NCBI GenBank assembly: GCA_023428915.1
Contig: JAEYWL010000110.1
Span: 1 to 42,296 of the forward strand
Reading direction: 5' to 3'
Source: Verrucomicrobiota bacterium
GTDB taxonomy: Bacteria > Chlamydiota > Chlamydiia > Chlamydiales > JAEYWL01
Length of the DNA stretch: 42,296 nt
Shown here: piece by piece, positions 24,635-31,763 of the stretch
Numbering within the stretch: the first letter of the stretch is position 1
How the letters are laid out: each line of letters opens with the position of its first letter
Made by a program: the position numbers and the translations under genes
Notes under the pieces: model-generated
Databases searched by the model: none
The model's input: only the letters and a program-made list of their open reading frames with translations
What the model was told of the DNA's origin: nothing

Positions 24635-24856
24635 CTAAGAAATCGCTTCATGTGTTTCTTCAGCCTGCTCCAGCTGTTCATCCACAGAAGCCTTTGCTCC
24701 ATCTAATAAATACGAGACTAAGGTTTCATTTCCCTGATAGTCCAAAGAAACATCCATTTTTCCATCATCGCGATAGTTGCATGTTATTAACACATAACAA
24801 TCGTTACTTTTTTCAAGTTTTTCTTTGATTAACCGGTCTCTATCTAACTTCGACAC
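24635..24856 (-). CDS. Small acidic protein at the head of the chemosensory operon
   Basis: The 73-aa protein begins MSKLDRDRLIKEKLEKSNDC and is followed by a predicted beta hairpin and a Glu-rich C-terminal helix. It starts with GTG, but an AGGAG lies 6-7 bases upstream, the best ribosome binding site of the operon, so I regard it as real. It is five bases from the first cheW. It has no membrane segment, so it is not a classical receptor. It could be a receptor-like or regulatory subunit specific to this system. No family is recognised. Confidence 0.68.
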   Translation of the reverse strand: MSKLDRDRLIKEKLEKSNDCYVLITCNYRDDGKMDVSLDYQGNETLVSYLLDGAKASVDEQLEQAEETHEAIS

Positions 24857-25051
24857 AGCAACTCCTGGCTAGGATAAACTTAAACCATGGGATCATCTTC
24901 AGATGTAATTCCAAAAGGCCCATGGAATTTGCATATGTCACATTACATGATAGAATAAATTTATACAAATAAAGATATAAATATTAACAATTGCAAGCTG
25001 CGGATCTGTATTATATAGTTATTTTTTTATAAGATTCTTATTACAGAGTTA

Positions 25052-25112
25052 AAAAGGACCTTAACGACGCCATGGACCTTATGATCCAATGGTGTCGTAA
25101 GGTCGTTTGTCC
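25052..25112. repeat. Mosaic palindromic repeat, copy between the chemosensory and AST operons
   Basis: Forms an imperfect hairpin: GGACCTTAACGACGCCATGG on the left pairs with CCAATGGTGTCGTAAGGTC on the right. 25056-25071 and 25066-25084 are exact reverse complements of blocks in the region after map. 25098-25112 is the reverse complement of 35758-35772. It therefore combines modules seen at two other loci. Confidence 0.75.
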
Positions 25113-25113
25113 A

Positions 25114-25119
25114 TTGACA
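25114..25119 (+). promoter_or_regulatory. Candidate -35 box for the AST operon
   Basis: A perfect TTGACA lies 45 bases before the ATG at 25165, just after the palindromic repeat. The expected -10 (about 25137-25142, ATTCAA) is poor, so this is a weak call. Confidence 0.25.
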
Positions 25120-25164
25120 AGTGAACTTGCAACCACATTCAAAAGACACTAGGAACAAAAAACA

Positions 25165-26352
25165 ATGACAAGCATGTATGAAGAACACCTAAAGCCTCTT
25201 TCAGGCAAACTCGAAGAGATGCTCAAAGTTTTGGTTGACTGGAGTGAAACGAATTCCGGCTCCTATAATCCGGAAGGCCTGGAAAAAATGCGCAGCAAAC
25301 TCAAGGAAGCCTTTAGCATTCTTGGCGGCGAAATTAAAGAAGAGGCTTTGGATAATGGGGTCTCGCCAGCAATTTCCATTAGAAAAAGAGCTGAAGCCCC
25401 TATTCAAATTCTCTTAGCCGGGCATTTCGACACCGTATTTTCGCCGCCCAGTGATTTTCTGCGCACGCAGTATTCAAAAGAGCGATTAATCGGCCCTGGC
25501 GTAGCAGATATGAAAGGCGGCATCCTTATCATTCTCTATACTCTAAAGATACTTGAAAACAGTCCATTTGCTGCAAATTTAGGCTGGGAAGTATTTCTTA
25601 ACCCTGATGAAGAAATTTCCTCAATGGGATCGAAAAATGCCTATTACAGCCGCGCTTCAGTTTATGATCTCGGGTTAGTATATGAACCTTGTTTTTCAGA
25701 TGGACAGCTTGTAAGCAGCAGAAAAGGAATCATTAATGCCAGCCTTCAGGCTTTTGGCAAGGCTGCTCATGCTGGAAGAGACTTTCACCTCGGAAAAAAT
25801 GCCATCGTGGGTTTGGCAAAAATCCTTATCGCTATTGACAATATGAATCAAGCCGAAAATGATCTCACACTTAATATCGGAACTGTTCAGGGAGGCAGCA
25901 CCACCAATATTGTCCCCGGCTTTGCCTCTGCAAAGATTAATATGCGTGCAAATAAACAAGAGACGCTTGCAGAATATTTACAAAAAATTAAAGAGCTGAC
26001 ACTCTCCTCATCTGGAGAGGGGTTGAATTTCAGTCTGGAAGTCTCTTCCACACGTCCTCCAAAGCAAATTGATAAGGATACTGAGGCCATGTTTTCTCAA
26101 TTATGTTCTTGCGGAGCAGATTTGGGACTATCGCTGAAGTGGAAGCCAAGCGGCGGAGGAAGTGATGCCTGTTTTTTAGCAGATGCAGGACTCACCACTC
26201 TTGATACTCTGGGACCAATTGGCGGGCAGTTGCATACCCATCAGGAATACATAGAAAACGCCAGCCTGATTGAACGGACACAGCTTTCAGCGCTGTTTTT
26301 GATGAAGATAGCCAATGGCGAAATTAAATTACCCAAAAAAAGAAAATCATGA
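25165..26352 (+). CDS. M20-family zinc metallohydrolase (DapE/ArgE/carboxypeptidase G2-like)
   Basis: The 395-aa protein is a typical two-zinc M20 hydrolase. H87 and D89 lie in AGHFDTVF, bridging D115 in GPGVADMKGG, E149-E150 in NPDEEISS (base and ligand), E174 in YEPC and H357 or H359 near the C-terminus. The lid/dimerisation domain runs about 185-295 (GKAAHAGRDFHLGKNA). M20 enzymes deacylate or cleave amide-linked substrates; DapE removes a succinyl group from an amino acid. It is the first gene of the AST operon and its TGA overlaps the next ATG. No M14-type AstE is seen in the window, so it is the best local candidate for removing succinate from N-succinylglutamate. That role is an inference. 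Confidence 0.88.
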   Translation: MTSMYEEHLKPLSGKLEEMLKVLVDWSETNSGSYNPEGLEKMRSKLKEAFSILGGEIKEEALDNGVSPAISIRKRAEAPIQILLAGHFDTVFSPPSDFLRTQYSKERLIGPGVADMKGGILIILYTLKILENSPFAANLGWEVFLNPDEEISSMGSKNAYYSRASVYDLGLVYEPCFSDGQLVSSRKGIINASLQAFGKAAHAGRDFHLGKNAIVGLAKILIAIDNMNQAENDLTLNIGTVQGGSTTNIVPGFASAKINMRANKQETLAEYLQKIKELTLSSSGEGLNFSLEVSSTRPPKQIDKDTEAMFSQLCSCGADLGLSLKWKPSGGGSDACFLADAGLTTLDTLGPIGGQLHTHQEYIENASLIERTQLSALFLMKIANGEIKLPKKRKS

Positions 26353-27734
26353 GCGAAGAACTTGTAGCCCAGCAGTTAATTTCTGATCCCAGGACGGCCC
26401 GGGCTAAACAACTTTTACTGGAAACTTTAAAAGATTGCCAAAAACAAATTACGGGAATCCGCCCCCCGCTGCCATCAAAAAAAACTTCCTATGAGGCTTT
26501 ACTGAAGGAGTATGCCTCTTATCGCGGAGCTAAACTCTATTATCCTTATCTAGGCAGCGGCATCGGCAAGGGAGCTTTGGTTGAATTGCTTGACGGCAGC
26601 GTAAAATACGATTTTATAACTGGCATAGGAGTGCATTTTTTGGGCCATAGCCATCCATTGCTGCTTGAAGCTGCTTTTGAATCAGCTTTAAGCGATATTA
26701 TTATGCAAGGGCATCTTCAGCAAAATGCCGATGCCATGGAGCTTTCCAAACTGCTTATTGAAGCCAGCGGCCTGGACCATTGCTTCTTAAGTTCTTCAGG
26801 TGCCATGGCTAATGAAAACGCCTTTAAGCTTGCTTTTCAGAAAAAAAACCCAAGTACTAGGGTATTTGCCTTCGAAAGATGTTTTGCCGGAAGGACACTA
26901 GCCCTTTCACAAGTAACGGATAAACCCGCATACCGCATCGGCTTGCCCAACTTTTTGCCAGTGGATTACATCCCATTTTACGATCCGCAAAAACCTGAAG
27001 AGAGCACATTACGAGCAAAAAATGTCCTAAAGAAATATATACAGCGCTACCCTAAACAACACGCCCTATTCTGTATGGAGCTCATCCAGGGTGAAGGCGG
27101 CTATTATACAGCAGCAAGGGAATTTTTCATCGAATTGCTGGCTATTTGCAAAGACAATCAAATTGCCATATTTTTTGACGAGGTGCAAACTTTTGGCAGG
27201 ACTAACAGCCTATTTGCATTCCAGCATTATAATTTGCAAGAATATGCCGATATTGTATCGCTTGGCAAACTCTCGCAAACCTGCGCTACTTTATTCCGCA
27301 AAGAAATGGCTCCGGGGCCCGGACTGCTGAGCCAAACCTTTACCTCAAGCACTGCGGCGATAAAATCCTCCAAAGCTATTATCGAACATCTGTTGCAAGG
27401 AAAATATTTTGGCCCGGACGGAAAAAATGCACAGATCGAAAGACGCTTTGCAGAAGCTATGACAGGATTGCAAAAACGTTATCCAGAATCTATCGAAGGC
27501 CCTTTTGGCATAGGAGCCATGGCTGCTTTTACAACTTGCAAGGGAGATCCGGTAAAAACAGCAGTTTTTGCCCAGGCGTTATTTGAAAAGGGAGTCATAG
27601 GTTTTGTTGCAGGTTCGGAACCTACCCGCATCCGTTTTTTAATTCCCTCAGGTGCAATAGAACTGCACGAAATCGACCTTGTAGTTGAAGTGATTGAACA
27701 AACCTTGCGGCAAATTCACGAAAAGGAAGGGTAA
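26349..27734 (+). CDS. Class III PLP aminotransferase, probable N-succinylornithine aminotransferase substitute
   Basis: The 461-aa protein has the class III fold. D277 in FFDEVQTFGR contacts the PLP ring nitrogen, K307 in VSLGKLSQT should form the Schiff base, and the glycine-rich SSSGAMANENAFKLAF region contacts the phosphate. It is longer and more divergent than AstC/ArgD (about 400 aa), with an N-terminal extension of about 60 residues. It lies in the AST operon and overlaps the M20 gene (ATGA). The pathway needs transamination of N-succinylornithine to the semialdehyde, so AstC activity is inferred from context. A lysine/ornithine omega-aminotransferase is the main alternative. Confidence 0.85.
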   Translation: MSEELVAQQLISDPRTARAKQLLLETLKDCQKQITGIRPPLPSKKTSYEALLKEYASYRGAKLYYPYLGSGIGKGALVELLDGSVKYDFITGIGVHFLGHSHPLLLEAAFESALSDIIMQGHLQQNADAMELSKLLIEASGLDHCFLSSSGAMANENAFKLAFQKKNPSTRVFAFERCFAGRTLALSQVTDKPAYRIGLPNFLPVDYIPFYDPQKPEESTLRAKNVLKKYIQRYPKQHALFCMELIQGEGGYYTAAREFFIELLAICKDNQIAIFFDEVQTFGRTNSLFAFQHYNLQEYADIVSLGKLSQTCATLFRKEMAPGPGLLSQTFTSSTAAIKSSKAIIEHLLQGKYFGPDGKNAQIERRFAEAMTGLQKRYPESIEGPFGIGAMAAFTTCKGDPVKTAVFAQALFEKGVIGFVAGSEPTRIRFLIPSGAIELHEIDLVVEVIEQTLRQIHEKEG

Positions 27735-27738
27735 TTCT

Positions 27739-28767
27739 ATGTGGATCGTTCGACAAATTGAAGCAAAGGACTTTGAAAATTATGAATCAATGGCCTTCAA
27801 AGCCCATGTAGGAGTGACCAGCTTGCCGAAAGACCATAAACATTTAAAGGAAAAATTGAGCAAGGCGATTAAGTCCTTTAATGGCACCTTAGAGAATCCA
27901 AAAGAGAAGATATTTTTATTTGTTCTTGAAAATGAAGAAACTAAAGAGATCGTGGGTATATCGGGTATAAATGCCTCCACAGGCGCACATAATCCCTTGT
28001 TTTTTTACAATATACAAAAAGAAACAAGGGAAACTTCCATAGATAAAATCTCAAAAGAACTCCTGCTGCTCGTGCCAATCACCGTGCAGCAACCATACTC
28101 TGAACTCTGCAGCCTCTATCTTCTTCCGGAAAAGCGGAAGGCAGGCCTGGGGCATTTGCTCTCATTTAGCAGGATGCTGTTCATAGCTGATAATGCAGAA
28201 TTTTTTGAGGAAAAAATGACGGCTGTCATCCGCGGAATGACCGATGACAAAGACTATAGCCCATTCTGGCAGGCTACAGGCAGGCCATTTTTTAATGTGG
28301 ATTTTGTAACTTTAGCTTCCATGATGAGTTGCGATAAAACATTTGTTCCGCAGTTTTTGCCGAGGCATCCTATTTATGCATCATTGTTAAGTCAAGAAGC
28401 TCAAGAGGCAATAGGAGAACCTCATATTCGCAGCCGTCCTGCCCTTGAGATGCTGCTGCATGAAGGATTTCAAAAAACCAACGATATTGACATTATGGAC
28501 GGCGGCCCTCGAATAGAAGCACACACTTCTCAACTCCACACCATTAAGAATAGTTATCAAGCTATTGTGGATAATATTGACCGCGAAATTTCCAACGAAA
28601 CGGCTTATCTGATCAGCCGGCCGTTCCCGACATTTAGGGCCTGTTTGGGAAGCTTGATCCGCGTTACTCCGGAACATGTTGTAGTATCAGAAGCAACAGC
28701 AAAAGCTTTGGATATTAAGATCGGCTCATCCATTAGATATGCCCCAAACCTGCAAATTAAAGCCTAA
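27739..28767 (+). CDS. astA: Arginine N-succinyltransferase
   Basis: First step of the AST pathway: arginine plus succinyl-CoA gives N2-succinylarginine. The 342-aa protein is the expected size (about 344). It starts at the ATG at 27739, four bases after the aminotransferase stop and behind AAGGAAGGG; an upstream in-frame ATG at 27694 lies inside the previous gene and gives a non-conserved extension. The GNAT-like fold is recognisable from MWIVRQIEAKDFENYESMAF, GISGINASTGAHNPLFFYN and SLYLLPEKRKAGLGHLLSFS. FWQATGRPFFNVDF is also a family signature. It is followed after one base by astD. Confidence 0.94.
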   Translation: MWIVRQIEAKDFENYESMAFKAHVGVTSLPKDHKHLKEKLSKAIKSFNGTLENPKEKIFLFVLENEETKEIVGISGINASTGAHNPLFFYNIQKETRETSIDKISKELLLLVPITVQQPYSELCSLYLLPEKRKAGLGHLLSFSRMLFIADNAEFFEEKMTAVIRGMTDDKDYSPFWQATGRPFFNVDFVTLASMMSCDKTFVPQFLPRHPIYASLLSQEAQEAIGEPHIRSRPALEMLLHEGFQKTNDIDIMDGGPRIEAHTSQLHTIKNSYQAIVDNIDREISNETAYLISRPFPTFRACLGSLIRVTPEHVVVSEATAKALDIKIGSSIRYAPNLQIKA

Positions 28768-28768
28768 T

Positions 28769-30241
28769 ATGTCGCAGCAAGATCTATTTATCTCCGGCAA
28801 GTGGGTATCCGGATATGGCAGGAAGATGCTCTCAAAGGATTCAGCTTCCAATGAAGTGATTTATCAAGGATCCATGGCCTCTCCAAACGATGTTTCAAGA
28901 GCTGTAAGTGCCGGGGTTGCGGCATTTCCAGGCTGGTCAAAAATCTCATTTGAAGAACGCGCCGCCTATCTTGATAACTACAAGCAGCAATTAGCAGCCG
29001 CCAAGCCCCAATTGCAGTTGGCCATCTCCCAAGAAACAGGCAAGCCTTTATGGGAATCCGCTGCTGAAGTAGATTCCATGATCAACAAGATTCCCCTATC
29101 AATTGAGGCATACCGGCAGCGGTGTAAAAATTCTAGCATAGAGGCTCCTAATGGCCATTCTGTTACAAGATATAAACCGCACGGCGCCATTGCTGTATTA
29201 GGCCCCTTTAACTTTCCGGGACATCTCCCTAACGGACATATCGTTCCAGCACTTTTGGCCGGAAATACAGTCATTTTTAAGCCTAGCGAACTGACCCCGC
29301 TTGTTGGCAAACTGATGGCCGAATGCTTTGAAAAGGCCGGCTTGCCCGCCGGAGTGTTTAATTTATTGCAAGGGCCAAGCGCCATTGGAGCGGCCTTGGC
29401 CCAAAATGAGGACATTCAAGGCTTATTATTTACCGGGAGTTTTAGGGCAGGGGTTGCCTTAAGCACAACCTTTGCTAAAACTCCCGGTAAAATGCTTGCT
29501 TTGGAAATGGGCGGCAACAACCCTCTAGTTGTCTCGAAAGTTGATAATTTGCATAATGCCATCCACGCCGCGCTTTTGTCTGCATTTATCACCGCCGGCC
29601 AGCGCTGTACTTGCGCCAGGCGATTAATTGTCATTGATTCCAAAGAAGGGCGGACTTTCGTAGAGGCTTTGGTCAAGGCAATTGCAGCCATAAAGGTGGG
29701 CTATTACAATCAATCACCGGAACCCTTCATGGGGCCTTTAATTAACGAGGCTGCAGTGGTGCGTTTATTAACAGCCCAGGCCCTATTGCAAGCTAAAGGC
29801 GGTGCGCCTTTGGTAAAGCTCGAACAGATTGGTACTGCCAGCAACCTAGTTACTCCAGGGCTAATAGATGTCACCGATGCCGCTGACCTTCCCGATGAAG
29901 AATTTTTTGGGCCCTTGCTTCAACTTACCTATGTACCTGATCTAAAAACAGCCATTGATAAAGCCAACCAGACTAAGTATGGTTTATCTGCTAGCTTGCT
30001 AAGTGATAAAAGAGAAGAGTTCGATGAATTTTACAGGCTCGTGCATGCAGGTGTGATTAACTGGAATGCGCCTACAACAGGAGCAAGCAGCGCAGCGCCT
30101 TTTGGCGGCGTCGGCAATAGCGGCAATCACCGTCCAAGCGCGTTTTTTGCAGCCGACTACTGCGCTTATCCTATCGCTTCACTAGAAGTTGAGCCCAATA
30201 ATCTGCCTCCTAAAAGCATTCCTGGAGTTAACTTAGAGTAG
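28769..30241 (+). CDS. astD: N-succinylglutamate 5-semialdehyde dehydrogenase
   Basis: Oxidises N-succinylglutamate semialdehyde to N-succinylglutamate with NAD. The 490-aa protein matches AstD length (about 490). The aldehyde dehydrogenase residues are intact: GPFNFPGHLPNGHIVPALLA with the oxyanion asparagine, E246 in LEMGGNNP and the nucleophile C280 in TAGQRCTCARR. I start at ATG 28769, one base after the astA stop; the in-frame ATG at 28739 would overlap astA by ten codons and has no ribosome binding site. The gene lies between astA and astB, as in Gammaproteobacteria, and is separated from astB by two bases. Confidence 0.95.
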   Translation: MSQQDLFISGKWVSGYGRKMLSKDSASNEVIYQGSMASPNDVSRAVSAGVAAFPGWSKISFEERAAYLDNYKQQLAAAKPQLQLAISQETGKPLWESAAEVDSMINKIPLSIEAYRQRCKNSSIEAPNGHSVTRYKPHGAIAVLGPFNFPGHLPNGHIVPALLAGNTVIFKPSELTPLVGKLMAECFEKAGLPAGVFNLLQGPSAIGAALAQNEDIQGLLFTGSFRAGVALSTTFAKTPGKMLALEMGGNNPLVVSKVDNLHNAIHAALLSAFITAGQRCTCARRLIVIDSKEGRTFVEALVKAIAAIKVGYYNQSPEPFMGPLINEAAVVRLLTAQALLQAKGGAPLVKLEQIGTASNLVTPGLIDVTDAADLPDEEFFGPLLQLTYVPDLKTAIDKANQTKYGLSASLLSDKREEFDEFYRLVHAGVINWNAPTTGASSAAPFGGVGNSGNHRPSAFFAADYCAYPIASLEVEPNNLPPKSIPGVNLE

Positions 30242-30243
30242 CT

Positions 30244-31593
30244 ATGGCATATGAAGTAAATTTTGACGGGCTAATTGGGCCTACACATAACTATGCAGGA
30301 TTGTCGCACGGAAATCTCGCTTCCGAGCATAACAAAGGGAATTTATCCAACCCTAAAGAAGCAGCGCTTCAAGGCCTTGAAAAAATGTACACGCTGCATA
30401 AACTTGGCTTTAAACAAGCTGTGCTGCCGCCTCACGAACGGCCTTATCTTCCAGCCTTATTGCAAATAGGCTTTAAAGGCACTGATCAGGAAATATTTTG
30501 CAATGCGTTCAAACAGGCTCCAGAAATCCTTGCTTCATTATGTTCGGCAGCTTCCATGTGGACAGCAAATGCTGCTACCATTACCCCTTCAGTTGATAGC
30601 GAAGATCATAAATTCCACATCACGCCAGCAAATCTTGCAACCAAGTTTCATCGTGCCATAGAGGCTGATTTTAACTACAATCTATTTCAAACTATTTTTT
30701 ATAATGACGATCTCTTTTGCGTGCATCCTCCACTAATGCAAGGCTCTTTTTTTTCAGATGAGGGAGCCGCAAATCATACGCGGCTTTGCGAAGAATACGG
30801 CAAAAAAGGGGTGCATTTATTTGTTTATGGCCGTTATGGCTTTAAAGCCAATGTAATCGCTCCCATACGGTTTCCCGGCAGGCAAACGTTTGAAGCCTTT
30901 CAGGCCATCGCCAGAATACACAACATTCCTGAAAACTTAGTAGTCTATGCGCAGCAAAGCCCCCAAGCAATTGACTCAGGAGTGTTCCACAATGATGTAA
31001 TTGGCGTGGGAAATTGCAACGTGTATTTCTGCCATGAACTTGCTTATTTAGAGCAGGAAGCGGTGCTGGCAGATCTTGCCCATAAGTATGAGAAAATAAC
31101 AAGCAAGCCCCTTCATATTATAGAAGTAAAAGAAGAGGAAGTTCCTTTAAAGGAAGCTGTTGCTGCATATCTTTTTAATTCCCAATTATTAAATACTGAC
31201 GATGGCATGCTTTTATTAGCTCCCGCAGAATGCCAGGAGAGCTCCATAGTTTCCCGATACTTAGAGCTATTACTCGCCAAACCAAACTCGCCAATCAAGC
31301 GGGTGCTTTTCACAAACTTAAGGCAAAGCATGTGCAATGGCGGCGGCCCTGCCTGTTTGCGCCTGAGGGTTGTTTTAACCCCGGCTGAACTGCAGCAAAT
31401 CCCCCCTTCCCTGATGCTGACCGATGGACTGTATATTGAACTGAAAAATTGGATAACAAACCACTACCGGGAACAGTTTTCCATAGTGGATCTGCAAGAT
31501 CCCGACCTGCTTGATGAAGTTTATAGGACATTGGATAAATTGACCCAAATTCTCGACCTTGGCCCCATATATAGTTTTCAAAAAGATGAATAA
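30244..31593 (+). CDS. astB: N-succinylarginine dihydrolase
   Basis: Hydrolyses N2-succinylarginine to N2-succinylornithine, two ammonia and CO2. The 449-aa protein is full length. It begins YEVNFDGLIGPTHNYAGLSH, a family hallmark. The Cys-Glu-His catalytic set of the guanidine-modifying superfamily appears as E173 (SDEGAANH), H249 (SGVFHND) and C371 (GGGPACLRLRV), matching E. coli E174, H248 and C365 in position. It is the last clear AST gene. The first copy-2 repeat base lies seven bases after its stop, and the FAD/Fe-S oxidoreductase follows that element. Confidence 0.96.
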   Translation: MAYEVNFDGLIGPTHNYAGLSHGNLASEHNKGNLSNPKEAALQGLEKMYTLHKLGFKQAVLPPHERPYLPALLQIGFKGTDQEIFCNAFKQAPEILASLCSAASMWTANAATITPSVDSEDHKFHITPANLATKFHRAIEADFNYNLFQTIFYNDDLFCVHPPLMQGSFFSDEGAANHTRLCEEYGKKGVHLFVYGRYGFKANVIAPIRFPGRQTFEAFQAIARIHNIPENLVVYAQQSPQAIDSGVFHNDVIGVGNCNVYFCHELAYLEQEAVLADLAHKYEKITSKPLHIIEVKEEEVPLKEAVAAYLFNSQLLNTDDGMLLLAPAECQESSIVSRYLELLLAKPNSPIKRVLFTNLRQSMCNGGGPACLRLRVVLTPAELQQIPPSLMLTDGLYIELKNWITNHYREQFSIVDLQDPDLLDEVYRTLDKLTQILDLGPIYSFQKDE

Positions 31594-31599
31594 CTTTAT

Positions 31600-31763
31600 T
31601 AGACATCTTTCAAAACTTGCTTTGGTTGAGATAATTAGGCATTTTTGAGCAGCTTTTCCGAAAAATTTTGAGGGCATGTTGCTATACATGGTTGAAAAAT
31701 TTTGCGGAAAAGCTGCCAAAAAGGGCAATTTTAACGACCAAATGGAGTTTTGAAAGATGTCTA
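31600..31763. mobile_element. MITE-like palindromic element, copy 2 (164 bp)
   Basis: Same 18-bp perfect terminal repeats and same length as the copy at 19497-19660, in the same plus-strand orientation, with about nine base differences clustered in the hairpin loop region. The whole element can fold on itself. It lies between astB and the FAD oxidoreductase and ends inside that gene's first codons: its right terminal repeat holds a GGAG-like ribosome binding site upstream and the ATG at 31757. Confidence 0.85.

Larger units (their letters stand above)
24857..25164. other. Divergent intergenic region between the chemosensory and AST operons
   Basis: 308 bp without a gene. It must hold promoters for both operons. 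A TATAAT on the minus strand at 25010-25015 and a TTGACA on the plus strand at 25114-25119 are candidates, each with a poor partner box. It also carries a mosaic palindromic repeat at 25052-25112. The rest, especially 24950-25040, is very AT-rich. No RNA gene is apparent. Confidence 0.6.

Noticed and set aside
27694..27738. Upstream start for astA giving a 15-residue extension
   Set aside because: It lies inside the aminotransferase gene, and the extension is not seen in the family. The ATG at 27739 has the ribosome binding site.
28739..28768. Upstream start for astD giving a 10-residue extension
   Set aside because: It overlaps the end of astA, has no ribosome binding site, and the family starts at the later ATG.
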